DNA from: Rhodosorus marinus
Taxonomy: Eukaryota > Rhodophyta > Stylonematophyceae > Stylonematales > Stylonemataceae
Direction of reading: 5' to 3'
Assembly: GCA_029953675.1 (NCBI GenBank)
Contig: JAMWBK010000003.1
Coordinates: 2,046,001-2,110,000, forward strand
Length of the DNA: 64,000 nt
A program made the position numbers and the translations under genes. Of this stretch, positions 48,568 through 58,765 are shown in pieces. The notes beneath the pieces are model-generated. The model worked only from the letters and a program-made list of their open reading frames with translations. It had not been told where the DNA came from and did not search any database. The number at the start of each line of letters is the position of its first letter. Positions within the stretch are counted from its first letter, which is position 1.

Positions 48568-50171
48568 ATGGCTTGTTTTTTAAGCTGGTCTGGAGGCTCA
48601 TCCTTACGCCTGCAGCCGGCTCCAGCGCATCAGATTTGCGGGAGAACGCGTCAAGCTACAGTGCGGAAGTCTGTATTGCTGAAGGCTTCTGTAGAAATGG
48701 ATCAGGTGGTGACGAAGTGTGAAGGCATTGGCATGGAAATGAAGGATTTTGATATGCAAAGCTTGAGCGAGGAGCAGCTGATGGCGCTGACGCTGAGGCC
48801 AAAGATTGTCTACGACCATGGAATTGGTGGCGCCGATCGTCTCGGAGGTTCAGCGAAGAGGTGATGACGCCGTGAGAGAATTCACGAAGAAGTTTGACAA
48901 ACTTGACCTCAGCCAGATCGTTGTCGACCCCAACGCACTCCCGGCTCCAGTGATGGATGATGCCGTTCGGGAGTCTTTTGATGTGGCTTATGACAACATT
49001 CGCAAGTTTCACATCGCGCAGGTACTGAATCGGGCCAAATCAAACCCTTGCCTTTGCCTTGTTGGGATCGTTGCTTCGTTACAGGAATCACGCGATCTCC
49101 GAATGCGCCAAACCTTCTTCTCACGCCGCATATGCCAAACAACCTCACACTTTTCTACAGGCTCGGGAGGAGTTAATCGTTTCCCCAATGGACGGTATAG
49201 AATGCCGACGAGTGTCCAGACCAATCGAACGAGTCGGGTTATATGTTCCCGGGGGAACAGCTGTCCTTCCCTCCACTGCGCTAATGCTTGGCGTCCCGGC
49301 TCAGCTAGCAGGATGTACGGAGATCGTCCTGGCGACTCCGCCTCACACGGATGGTAGCATATGCCCTGAAGTATTGTATGCCGCGCAAAAGTGTGGCGTG
49401 ACGAAGATCCTGAAGGCTGGAGGTGCTCAGGCCATTGCCGCCATGGCGTTCGGGACCGACAGCTGTCCGAAAGTGGATAAGATTTGTGGGCCTGGAAATC
49501 AGTTCGTTACTGCGGCAAAAATGATGCTACAGAACTCTGGAGAGGCATCTGTGGCGATCGATATGCCGGCGGGCCCTTCCGAACAGTTGTGTATAGCAGA
49601 TTCGACTTCCAATCCTAGTTTTGTGGTCTCCGACCTTCTCTCCCAAGCTGAGCACGGTGTCGACTCCCAGGTCGTCTGCGTAGCTCTCGACGGTTTTGAC
49701 AAGGATGTATTTGCAGAGGAGCTGAAGGTTCAGGTGGAGGCGCTTCCTAGGAAGGAATTTGTGGAAGTCGCCTTGTCCAAGAGCATATTTCTCAGGGTCA
49801 GAAACCTCGAGGAGGCTGTGCGTTTTACAAACCTCTACGCGCCTGAGCACCTCGTGATCGCCGTAGATGACCCCGAGGTCTATGTGGAAAAGGTGATCAA
49901 CGCTGGCTCAATCTTTCTGGGCCACTACACCCCGGAATCCGTGGGCGACTACGCGTCGGGGACAAACCACTCACTACCCACGTACGGATACGCGAGAATG
50001 TACGGCGGGGTCAGCCTGGATACTTTTGTCAAGTATATAACTATCCAAAAGCTAACACCGGAAGGTCTTCTCAATGTCGGTCCTCACGTGGAAACAATGG
50101 CAGCCGTAGAGGAGCTTCATGCACATAAGAATGCGGTTACTATTCGACTCTCTCATCTCCAGCAGAGCTAA
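48568..50171 (+). CDS. HDH: Histidinol dehydrogenase, plastid precursor, with a frame break in exon 1
   Basis: Catalyses the last two steps of histidine synthesis (L-histidinol to L-histidine, NAD-dependent, zinc enzyme), located in the plastid in plants and algae. Exon 1 is 48568-49021 and exon 2 49161-50171 (splice AQ/AREEL). The leader of about 40 residues ([10 protein letters not shown].., RKSVLLKAS) looks like a transit peptide. Family motifs follow in order: [85 protein letters not shown]. Near 48805 the frame that carries the leader and LTLRPKI gives way to the frame carrying [18 protein letters not shown]. No GT-AG intron explains the switch, so the assembly may hold an indel there, or the gene is broken. 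The enzyme downstream of that point is intact. Confidence 0.92.
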
Positions 50172-50724
50172 GGGAGGCTTTGCTCCTGTCCCAATAGAAG
50201 TGGAAAAGTACGTTGGATGATTCTGCTCTGGTCCAACACTGCCAGTTTCCAAGTCTTGCCGCTGCGCGGGCGTCGGAAAAGGTGATCCTCTTGGCGAAAG
50301 TGAAGCGATCGTTAAGATGAAGTGATCGTTAAGCTCGCCAACACCTGCCAACCATCCTTATCGGAATGTACCTAATATATCAGTAAACGAAGTGTTCCAA
50401 CTTGCGGAGACCAGGGGTCTTCAAAGGCATAGAAGTTCGCTCTGGTCTTACTCGTTTATTACCGTTGTCTCCTCAAAAAAAAATACACAGTCCGGTTCTC
50501 TCTAGTATACGTGAGCTACCCAGTCGCACTCCAACGTTGTCGATGTGGGAGCATCAGCCAACAGCTCACGCATGTCGTCCTCAAGGAGCTTCAAGGAGCG
50601 CCAACGCACGGATCCTTTCGTCCAGTTCCGCTAATATGCACAATGGTTGCGTATTTCCGGCAGTGGATTATTGTGGTTGACTCGCAGGCACTTGTTCTTA
50701 CAGTCGCCTCTGTTTCTAGAGCCC
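50172..50724. other. Convergent spacer
   Basis: A 553-base spacer between histidinol dehydrogenase (+) and the FkbM-like gene (-). A direct repeat of about nine bases (GAAGTGATCGTTAAG-like, around 50300-50330) is the only pattern noticed. Confidence 0.4.
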
Positions 50725-51708
50725 TTATGAAGCACATTTCATACAAAACAGTTCTACCTCGGCTGCTGCAGAATTTACGGAGCTAGTGAAGCTCGACATT
50801 GTCGTCCTGGAGATTGGCTCAGTGAACTGGGTGGATCCTGGTGATCTTCCCATCCACGTCATATCGAAGCAGTGATAGTTTCTGTCCAGAAGAAACGTGA
50901 GAACAATTTCGGGTCTGTTGTGGTCCACCCAATCCAGCTCAATGCCCTCAAAGTTACCATAATTTTCCATAAGCTTTGGACTGAAGGTGAGCACAATGTA
51001 GCGCACGCCGAACTCATCGAACAAATCACGAGAACCCGACAGTATGTCCCCCTCGTAACCTCGAGCGCTTAGTTTATACAGGAAAACTGGCTCGCGGACG
51101 AGTCGGTCGATGGGTAGCATCTCCACGAGCTCGTGGTAGATCTCTGTGCTGTTTTCGGATGTGCAGTGAACGCATGAGAGTTGACTTGTAGTCTTGTGAA
51201 ACTGCATGTTCATGTAGCGTTCTTTTATCCCGGCGGCTTCAGCAACAACCTTGAGCCTTGAATCCATTATCCCTCTCTGGTGTGCCTTCTCGAGGATCTT
51301 TGACACGGTCCGCTTATCCGGTTCAACGGAATAGACCACCCTCCCGGCGTCGAGAGCCGGAAACGTGAGCAGCTCCCCCGCTGACGCCCCTATGTCAACA
51401 ACCGCGCCAGGATATTGAACCGCGAGCAACGTCTTCACCAACTCCGGCTTCTTCAATCCCTTGAGTGCTCTTTGAACTTCCGCGTGGACGTCAGTGGAAA
51501 CGCTAGTTCCAATGCTCGAAAACGCGAGCCCACATACGCTGTTCTCGACTCTCTCTACAGCCTTCAAAAAACTACGCCCTTGGACAGATATTTTTCTGCT
51601 CGAATCCAGCCGCATTTCCCTCCTACCAAGAAAACTCGCCAGGAAGATCATCACCAGGCCAGCCAGGCCGAAGTAGATCGATACTTTCTGCTTTTCCAGA
51701 ATACCCAT
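50725..51708 (-). CDS. FkbM-like methyltransferase with signal anchor
   Basis: A SAM-dependent methyltransferase fold of the FkbM type, single exon, 327 residues. The ATG at 51708 is used; an in-frame GTG at 51735 would add nine residues. A hydrophobic span (IYFGLAGLVMIFLASFLG, about residues 10-28) followed by Arg residues suggests a type II membrane protein of the Golgi. The SAM-binding motif is AVVDIGASAGELLTFPAL, with the acidic strand end YSVEPD. Later, LPIDRLVREPVFLYKLSARGYEGDIL corresponds to the family's LKIDVEGFE region, although the usual Lys-Ile-Asp reads Tyr-Lys-Leu-Ser here, so catalysis is not assured. The substrate is unknown; methylation of a surface polysaccharide would fit the neighbouring sulfotransferases but is only an inference. 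Confidence 0.75.
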   Translation of the reverse strand: MGILEKQKVSIYFGLAGLVMIFLASFLGRREMRLDSSRKISVQGRSFLKAVERVENSVCGLAFSSIGTSVSTDVHAEVQRALKGLKKPELVKTLLAVQYPGAVVDIGASAGELLTFPALDAGRVVYSVEPDKRTVSKILEKAHQRGIMDSRLKVVAEAAGIKERYMNMQFHKTTSQLSCVHCTSENSTEIYHELVEMLPIDRLVREPVFLYKLSARGYEGDILSGSRDLFDEFGVRYIVLTFSPKLMENYGNFEGIELDWVDHNRPEIVLTFLLDRNYHCFDMTWMGRSPGSTQFTEPISRTTMSSFTSSVNSAAAEVELFCMKCAS

Positions 51709-52950
51709 CGACTTCCCCTTCTTGTTTGAATCCACGGTGATAAAAAAAATTAAAAACGAACAAGCAGGAAAACAATATATAAGCCTTCACCAAAAAGCAC
51801 TCGACGCATCCTCTCCAACCCCAACCACTCCTTCACATCCTCCCGAACACCAAACTCAACTTCCTCCCCAACAAGCCACACCTCATCGAGTCAAACTCTG
51901 AGCGAATTTTCAGCGGCTAGTTTTGACATGTCTAGAAAACCATCCCCGTTTTCAAAATATTGATTTTAGTTTTAATTAGAGCGTTATTATAGGAAGAGGA
52001 ACCCAGTTCTCACTATCCTATAACAACTTATGATGGTGTCATTTTCGAGATGGACATTTTGGAGGGTTTGAGGGCGTTGTTATAGGAAAATTGTTTTTCC
52101 TATAACAACAGAGAGCTGGTTGGTTTAGCTTGGGCCATTGGAGTAGGGGTAGAGGTATTGAGAGATCTATTTGAGTTTGTTCGTGAACGGTTAAGGTTGT
52201 ATATCCCTGACAGATCCGCCTGCTGGAATTCTTCATCCACCACCAGAATAGATCTACGCTTGGCTGCTTTCGAGGACGCTCGCGCGTGCATGCGCGGTGC
52301 CTTTTCCGTTCACCCTGGCGCTTGGAGGGAGTATCTGTCTACGACCACTTATAAGGACGATAGAACGACATCTAGGCCGTTTGAACCTCCATCAAACTGG
52401 CAACCATCGGGCATGAACCCCTCAGGACTTCAGGGGCTGCCTGTGTTTCTACCTAGCTTCGGTTTCTTGTACTTGGATTGACACAGACGTGGTTGTCTGA
52501 GATGGAACGCTTTGGGGAGGCCTGGGATAAGTCACATCTTAGTTGAAACGGCAAAGCCAACACACATGAGTAACCGACACAAGCCACCCAGAACTCCGTC
52601 TCTAGCTGACATTTGACACGTCACCATCGCTGAAAACTAGAAACCAATTTCCGTAAAATATTGGAAAAAAGGATTTCGACTAAGCCTTATCTAAATCATG
52701 ACTCTGCCCGATCTATTTCATGGATACGTTTACTAATCTTTTTGTAATTCAATATATTTAAAGCCTCTGGCTCGCTCTGAATATAAAATTAGAGTGATTC
52801 GAGGCTGTTGAGTCTTAGACAAGCATCCGTCAGCCTTAATCTTAGAATTTGTTGTAGAAGAGACAAACGATAGTATTTGGTATATACGATGTTAAGCATA
52901 CGATGATGAATGGCGAAATGTTACCGCTTTTCTCCATTCACTACCTGAGA
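51709..52950. other. 5' flank of the FkbM-like gene and spacer
   Basis: No supported gene. Contains the foldbacks listed separately (51983-52109). A 107-codon plus-strand frame at 52158-52481 is unsupported. The stretch from 52600 to 52920 is AT-rich and featureless. Confidence 0.4.
51983..52109. repeat. Two adjacent foldbacks built on TTGTTATAGGA
   Basis: At 52076-52109 two perfect 15-base arms (GTTGTTATAGGAAAA and its complement) enclose a 4-base loop TTGT. Just upstream, GTTATTATAGGA (about 51983) and TCCTATAACAAC (about 52016-52027) form a second, imperfect pair. The same 11-mer also occurs inside the MITE-like copy A near 20033. This suggests termini of small foldback elements. Confidence 0.6.
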
Positions 52951-53060
52951 GACTCCCAAGGGTAAGACCCCCCGAACAAAAACCCCGCCAACTCTGATAT
53001 AAGTTGTACCCAGAATTCGTTGCTCTACTCCTCTCTTACCTCCCCAAGTTTGGCCTAGAG
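52951..53060. repeat. Dispersed repeat fragment (copy 2)
   Basis: Matches 40638-40754 in the same orientation, with landmarks GACTCCCAA, TCTGATAT, CAGAATTCGTT and CCTAGAG. It lies next to the 128-base hairpin and the retrotransposon relic. Confidence 0.55.
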
Positions 53061-53082
53061 CCGTGACGAAGTTCGCCGCTAC

Positions 53083-53210
53083 GAAGTCGAGGGTCTGAAG
53101 TACCCTTTCCTCAAGAGCTCGTCTAGTTAGGTCCACAGCTCTCGCCGCTCCAGTGGGCCCAAGTGGACGAGCTCTTGAGGAAAGGGTACACACATCAGAC
53201 CCTCGACTTC
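53083..53210. repeat. Large two-tier hairpin
   Basis: Inner arms are perfect over 24 bases (53100-53123 against 53166-53189, centred on CCTCAAGAGCTCG). Outer arms are perfect over 16 bases (53083-53098 GAAGTCGAGGGTCTGA against 53195-53210). One extra base on the left and five on the right separate the tiers. The loop is 42 bases (53124-53165). In total 128 bases could fold into one stem. Confidence 0.85.
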
Positions 53211-53387
53211 ACAGTGGTGCGCTCCGGTGTTATTCGTAAAAAAAAAAGAAAACGGGCGAACTTCGTCCGTGCGTAGACTTCAGAGACCATATTAAGGCTC
53301 TACAAGTTTAATCCGGGGTACATCCCCGACCTGCTCCACGGTCTCGACACGGTTTGCAGACGTCAGTCCCATCCCCAGTTCGCCCGG

Positions 53388-54115
53388 TTACAAGCGTAGC
53401 CCCGGATGCACCACCACCTTGTTGCGCAGCATCCACGGGAGCCCCAACATCATTTGGTTGCCTGGTGTCGACTCTTGGACGTGAAACGTCTCTGTCGCAC
53501 GAATGCGAGTTCCGAAGGCGCCGGATATCACTCGTGTGCTCGCCTCCAGTCGTAAACCGGCACGAGTTGCCGAAGCTTTGGACAGAACATTCGCTTGCGC
53601 CCCCGTGTCGATCCAGCTCGAAAGAGCGTCTTATCTCCAACCTCCGCGTGAAAGGACAACAACCCCGGGGGCTCAGTCTCCACCTTCCCAGCATCGTCGA
53701 GTACCTCCTGAACCACTACAGAAACCTCATTGTCAACTCGATCCTCGCGCGCCGTAGGTGTGGTGGTCTGTCCAGGGCACTGATCCACCCGCGTTACGTA
53801 CTACCACTCCCTCCGCTCCTCGAGACCGGTCGTGGATTGACTCGATCTCGCGCCTTCGTCTACTTTCGCGCACCTTGGTCGATTTATTCTTTCTCAATCC
53901 CCGCCGCGATACGGATAGTCTCCATCGTGGAGGGATCAAACACTCGGACTAACACATGGTAGTTGGGTTGAAGACCATCAAGGTAGCAGCCTCCGACAGG
54001 CAGTCAACAGTCTCGTGGTCAGCCCGCTTCATGGTTCGCAAGTTGTCCATGAACCGCGTGCTGTATTTTTAGGACTTGATTGACTGTCCGTTGTCCTGCC
54101 GGATGCTCCGAAACT
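53388..54115 (-). mobile_element. LTR-retrotransposon relic with gag and protease fragments
   Basis: On the minus strand two pieces of a retrotransposon polyprotein are readable in the expected order. At 54115-53949 there is a gag-like stretch (RKFRSIRQ, then YSTRFMDNLRTM) interrupted by a stop at 54071-54069. At 53630-53388 there is an aspartic-protease domain of about 80 codons, with the catalytic DTGAQAN at 53609 and a later LGLPW. Upstream of the protease the reading continues in another frame (HAEVGDKTL), so there is a frameshift near 53625. No reverse transcriptase, integrase or LTRs were found nearby, so this is a decayed internal fragment, probably Ty3/gypsy-like. Confidence 0.65.
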
Positions 54116-54989
54116 TCCTCACCACACCTCATTTGAAGTCGGGATCTATGGAACCGCGGGTAATCACATCCTTGAGGGAATCCCATGGCACAGGTAGTGC
54201 CATGACCGCGTGCTGTACAATTACCAATGGTGTCATCTGGCTCCCTTCCGTTCAGGTTCGCCTCTGCCGTATACTTGCAGCAAAATTTACGTCTGTAGAA
54301 TATTATCGGCGCTGGCACTCTGCTGGCGAACCGATTTTTCGTCCTGCATCTCTCGAATTCCAGGAAGTTTTTGGGTTTCTTGATTGGTGTGGGGCACTGT
54401 AAGACACATCAATTCGATTTGGATCGTATGGGACACTACGGAACCGGCAAAGCCCAGAAGCAGGAGAGAGCGAATAGGAAAATAGCGGTGGCAAGGGGAA
54501 GGATGATACCAAAGTTGCTGGAGAGCCAAATTGGGTCTTGGCCAGAAGAATTTGGTGACGCTAGCAGCATTCTCAGTCTCGCCGTCACCACTACTACTGT
54601 CTTCTTCGCTCCTCTGTTGCTTCTGGGATTTTTCTGGTGCCGCAGGGTTCCACACCCCTTCCATATGCTCTTCAAGCCTAAAGGCTCTCTCCCGCCATCT
54701 CTAAGATCGATTTTGTTAGTACCAACTCAAGCGTTGCTTTCTCTGCAGGTCATAGAAAAAAAGTCCGTTACGTCGCCGTCAGTGACCAAATACAGGTTGG
54801 CCGGTCACTCATTACCGACAGCGCTTCATAAGAGGTTAGCAGTGTACATAAAACCAACCAAACCTCTCACAGCAAAGGCACTGTTCCATTCAACGCAATC
54901 CTTTCGGTTTACGTCACAGTCGGTCGTCATCGACAGTCTTGAACAAGCTAGTTGGTTTGGTCCACATCAAAAAAATTCGATGAGGACAG
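54116..54989. other. Spacer, probably older part of the same element
   Basis: Open frames on both strands (minus 54287-54664, plus 54371-54997) have no recognisable domain. The minus frame lies where a gag N-terminus would be expected. A partial unit of the downstream tandem repeat (AAAGTCCGTTACGTCGCCGT and GTGACCAAAT) occurs near 54765-54800. Confidence 0.35.
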
Positions 54990-55500
54990 GCGCATGATGA
55001 ACAGTCCCATGAAAACCAACCCAAACCTGTCCGAGCAAATCAGCCTTTTTTTCTTCTGCTTATTAAGAGAAAATGTCTCACCGTCGGCAGCCAAGTATCG
55101 GGCCAGACCGGGTTGCCGGTCTACCATCATCAAAGACCACTCGGGAGGACGTTGAAGACAGAAATCCATGACAAACCGTCTATTCAAGACCAACCCAATC
55201 TCGTCCTATCAAATCAACGTTTTGTCCTCTGATTTTCGAGAAAAAGTTAGGTACGTCACCGTCGGCGACCAAACGCCGGGCCAGGCTGGGTCGTCGGTCA
55301 GTCATTACTGAATCTATTGGAGAAGACCAGGAAAACAGCGCCATGACAAACAGCCCTGTTGAAAACCAACCCAACCGCGTCCCCGCAAATCAATGCGTTT
55401 TTTCTTCTGCTTATTAAGAAAAAGTCCGGTACGCCACCGTCGGTGACCAAATGAAGAGTCGGTCTGCGGTCAGTAGTCATCAACACCATTTGAGGCAACT
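54990..55500. repeat. Tandem repeat of about 176 bp, three diverged units
   Basis: Landmarks recur at regular spacing. ACCAACCCAA occurs near 55015, 55189 and 55365; CACCGTCGG near 55079, 55257 and 55435; CATGA.AAAC-type phrases occur in each unit. Periods are about 174-178 bases. A partial fourth unit lies near 54765. On the minus strand each unit opens with a similar short peptide (TDRRPSLAR-like), which reflects the repeat rather than a gene. Confidence 0.75.
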
Positions 55501-55833
55501 TTCCAGGTGGTGAGGTGGCTGGATGGGAAGTCTGGCTGCCAGGGATGGAGAGATTCTGTATTGGATTCGAGTTTTATCTGTAGTCAACAAGGGATTTTAT
55601 TTTCTTGAGACTTCATGAGGAGAGCCGAGAGCCGAGAGCCGAGAGTCGAGAGTTTGGAACCCTTGCACTGTAGTTGTTGGCAGACGTAAAAGACATTGAG
55701 AAGTCGGACTGGAAGGGAAGGATTTGGTGCTAGGTTGGAGTTTTCTCCGTATTCAAGAAAGGAGGTTGCTTATTTTAGGCTTTGTGAGGAGAGTCATCGA
55801 TTTGTGCAGTGGGAGTAGTGATTTTTAGTCAGG
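55501..55833. other. 5' flank of DNAJC2 with a 7-bp microsatellite
   Basis: Contains four and a half copies of GAGAGCC (last full copy GAGAGTC) at 55620-55652. Otherwise there are no features; the DNAJC2 promoter should lie here. Confidence 0.6.
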
Positions 55834-57863
55834 ATGGTTTTGCTGCTAAGAGCAGCGATTGATGGAGAGATTTCATCATCTGATGGAGTTCAGGTAGTTT
55901 GTGGGTATGCCCAGCTCCTTCGAAAAAATATTGAGCATGCCGGCAGCGCTTATCAGGTACGGAAGGTGTTTGGAACCCAGCTGGTTTTTCTGGAAAAGGT
56001 TCCTGCGAGCGTTTCGTCTCAGCGCTGGTTTATCCCTTTTCTGCTTTCACAGGATAGACTCGTCAATGGCCCCCTGGAGGATGAAACTAGTTCATCGGAG
56101 AAGGTTGATGATGAGACTCGGGGTCAAGGACCTGACACGGACAAGGTCGATCCTCATTGGGAACTGAAGAAGGTCCTAGCACGACCAGAAGAAGATTTCT
56201 ACGAGCTTCTTGGGCTTCAAAAGTTGAGATGGCGGGCTACCGAGGATGACATAAGAAAGGCCTTCCGTAAGATCAGCCTCAAGTACCATCCGGACAAGGT
56301 CGGGGACGTTGGGGAATCTGGAAGAGAGGCCGCCGAAGAATACTACAAAAGGATCCTCAAAGCTTACGAACTGCTAAGTGATAAGAAGAAGCGCGCTGCG
56401 TATGATTCCGTGGACGAGGTCGATGACTCCATTCCTACAGAATCTGAGGTCAACGCTGGCGGCTTTTACGAAAAGCTCAGCAGAGTAAGCGTCAAGCCTC
56501 CGGGCTTTTAACCTCGCTTTGCTTGAAGTCTGAAACATGTTTCTGGCCTTTCCTAATCCCTATAATAGGCCTTTGATACCAATGCAAGATGGTCAGAGAA
56601 TAGAATGCCACGACTTGGCGATGATGAGACGGCTTATGAGGAAGTCGATCGATTCTACGATGCGTGGTTTCGGTTCAAGTCGTGGAGGGAGTTCACTCTA
56701 AACCAGGAGTATGATCCTGATCAGGCTGATTGTCGTGAGGAGCGTCGATGGATGGAGCGACAAAACGCAAAGGTTGCGAAGGGAGCGAAGCAGGCGGAGA
56801 ATGCTAGGATAAGGAAGCTTGTGGAGCTCGCTTACCGGAACGATCCCCGGCTGAAGAAGAGGAGGGAGGAGGAGAAACGGATCAAGGAACAGGCAAAGGA
56901 GGAGAAGAAGAAGAGGTATGAGGAAGCTCAGAGGGCGATACAGCTGGAGCAGGAGCAAGCGCAGAAGAGGAAGGAAGAGGAGGAAGCCAAGCTCAGGGAG
57001 AAGGCGCTGATCGAGAAGAAGGAGCGGGATAAGCAGAAGAGAGTGCTTAGGAAGACCAAGCAGAGGGTTAGGGAAGCTGCGCAGCCGACGACGGTAGATA
57101 GCATCGAGCTTACTGCCATGCTCGAGGAGATTTGCAACGAACTGCAACAGATGGAGCTAAACACGTTCGCAGAGGGGTTGGAGTCGACTGAGGAGCAAGA
57201 TCTCGAGAAAGCAATTCGATCAGAGAAGGCAAGGATTCTAAGACGCGCATCTGAGGATCAAGCTCGTCGAGCAGCCGAACGCGCAAACGGATTGTCGAAG
57301 AACAAGAAAATGGACGACGTGCCTTGGACAGAGGAGGAGAAATCGATGCTCTCCAAGGCACTGGCTAAGTTCCCCGGAGGAACACGAGACCGATGGGAAC
57401 GCGTCGCAGAGTTTGTACAGACAAAGAACGCCGCGCAATGTCTCGCGTAAGAGAATACCAAACGCTGCTCCAACGTTGTCAAAGTTACTTTTTTCTTACT
57501 TGCAACCCTTCGTGAATACACGTCCGCAGGAAGGTGAACTCGTCGAAGACGGCTCGAGCACAGTCTGTAGCAGCTAAGACGCAGAAACCGGATGAGGGCA
57601 AGCGGGTCAGTGGCGGTGCCCGAAAGGATGTCGCTGTTCTGTCCGATGGACCACCCAACTCGTTCAACTTTTCCAAGAAACAGCAAGCTGCTCTGGAGGC
57701 AGCAATGAAACAGTGTCCTCCCAGCCTTGGCGACGCCAGGTGGACAAAGGTGGCTGAAAAAGTTTCACAAAAAACAGCTGATCAATGCGAAGGGAGATAC
57801 AAAGAGCTGGTCACCTTCTTCAAGCAGAAAAAGGAGGCTCAGCAGAAGGGCCAGCAGAAGTAG
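55834..57863 (+). CDS. DNAJC2: DNAJC2/MPP11/zuotin ribosome-associated J protein
   Basis: Ribosome-associated Hsp40 that pairs with an Hsp70 at the exit tunnel to fold nascent chains, and that has chromatin roles in animals and plants. Exons 55834-56484, 56569-57446 and 57530-57863 keep phase and give 620 residues, matching human (621). The J domain is near residues 120-200 (DFYELLGLQKLRW, YHPDKVG at about 151). The zuotin homology region follows (FYDAWFRFKSWREF, ECR-type RDERRW equivalent REERRWMERQN), then a long charged helix (EEAKLREKALIEKKERDK). Two SANT/Myb domains end the protein (VPWTEEEKSMLSKAL; FNFSKKQQAALEAAM, ending YKELVTFF). A stretch at 55957-56052 has good splice sites and is exactly 96 bases without a stop, so it may be spliced out, leaving 588 residues. 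QRWFIPF within it resembles the human GRWFEAF, which favours retention. Confidence 0.92.
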
Positions 57864-58765
57864 TCAGCAGCTGACGTCTCCAGCATGCTGTTCCATCCAG
57901 CACAGTCCGATCCTGTACAAATGTATTTCGATTGAACCAGGTCGTAAGTTGCGGTCACATATTGTAAAACGACTATTTAAGCGCTGAGTAGGATATCGAA
58001 TCAGTAGCAATTTTCTCCTACCTCAACCGCGTGGGATTCTGGAGTGGTTCATTATCTCGAAGCAGCAGAGCCGATGCACTATCTGGAGACATCCAACGTG
58101 CTTGGGGCGGTTCTTTCCTCGACTAGCGTACCCAAGACAGACACCTCGGTCTTGAATAGATCAGACAGCTCTAAACGGATGGTAGCTTGAACAGCAGTCA
58201 GCTTTGCATTGCCAAAAACGTCGTGTTGGGTTCTGCGTTTGCGTCGGAGGGCTCCTCCTGCTCCTTTCAAGGGAGCCATCCACATAATCCAGGCGTGTTT
58301 CGTAACATCCCCGCGGGGCCGATGGACCACGAGCAAAAGGCAGGAATCTTGAAAAATCCGGCAAACTAGAAAAAGGGAGTTCTCATCATCCCTCCATCGA
58401 TCCTAATGAGAGTTAGCTCTCCAGATCAAGACGCAACACATACCAGTCGAGCTCCCACCGGACTCGCCAACCTTACTCTCAGGGCAACCGACCCATAAGA
58501 ACCATTTAAGTGTCAAAATAATTCAATCCATATAATAGATTGAGGCTACTAATAAACTTCGAATTATATTTTACAGCAGTCATTATTGGCAATATTGATT
58601 TAGTTAAGCTATGATCATTAAATGGATTGTTCTGGAATTTTGCCTCAACCGGGAGGGATTTTGGGAGATAGGTACTGAGGAAGACTGGTTTCCGGCTGGT
58701 GACGAAAACTGGTGGTGCAGTGGTTATGGGTTCGACAGGTTTGTATTGGATTTGGAACAGCGTAG
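57864..58765. other. Intergenic spacer
   Basis: About 900 bases between DNAJC2 and the S1-domain gene. Short overlapping frames around 58079-58369 on both strands have no motif. The stretch 58500-58620 is AT-rich. It presumably includes the DNAJC2 3' region and the promoter of the S1 gene. Confidence 0.4.

Noticed and set aside
53354-53962. 202-codon plus-strand open frame
   Set aside because: It is the antisense of the retrotransposon protease and adjacent sequence; the readable domain is on the minus strand.
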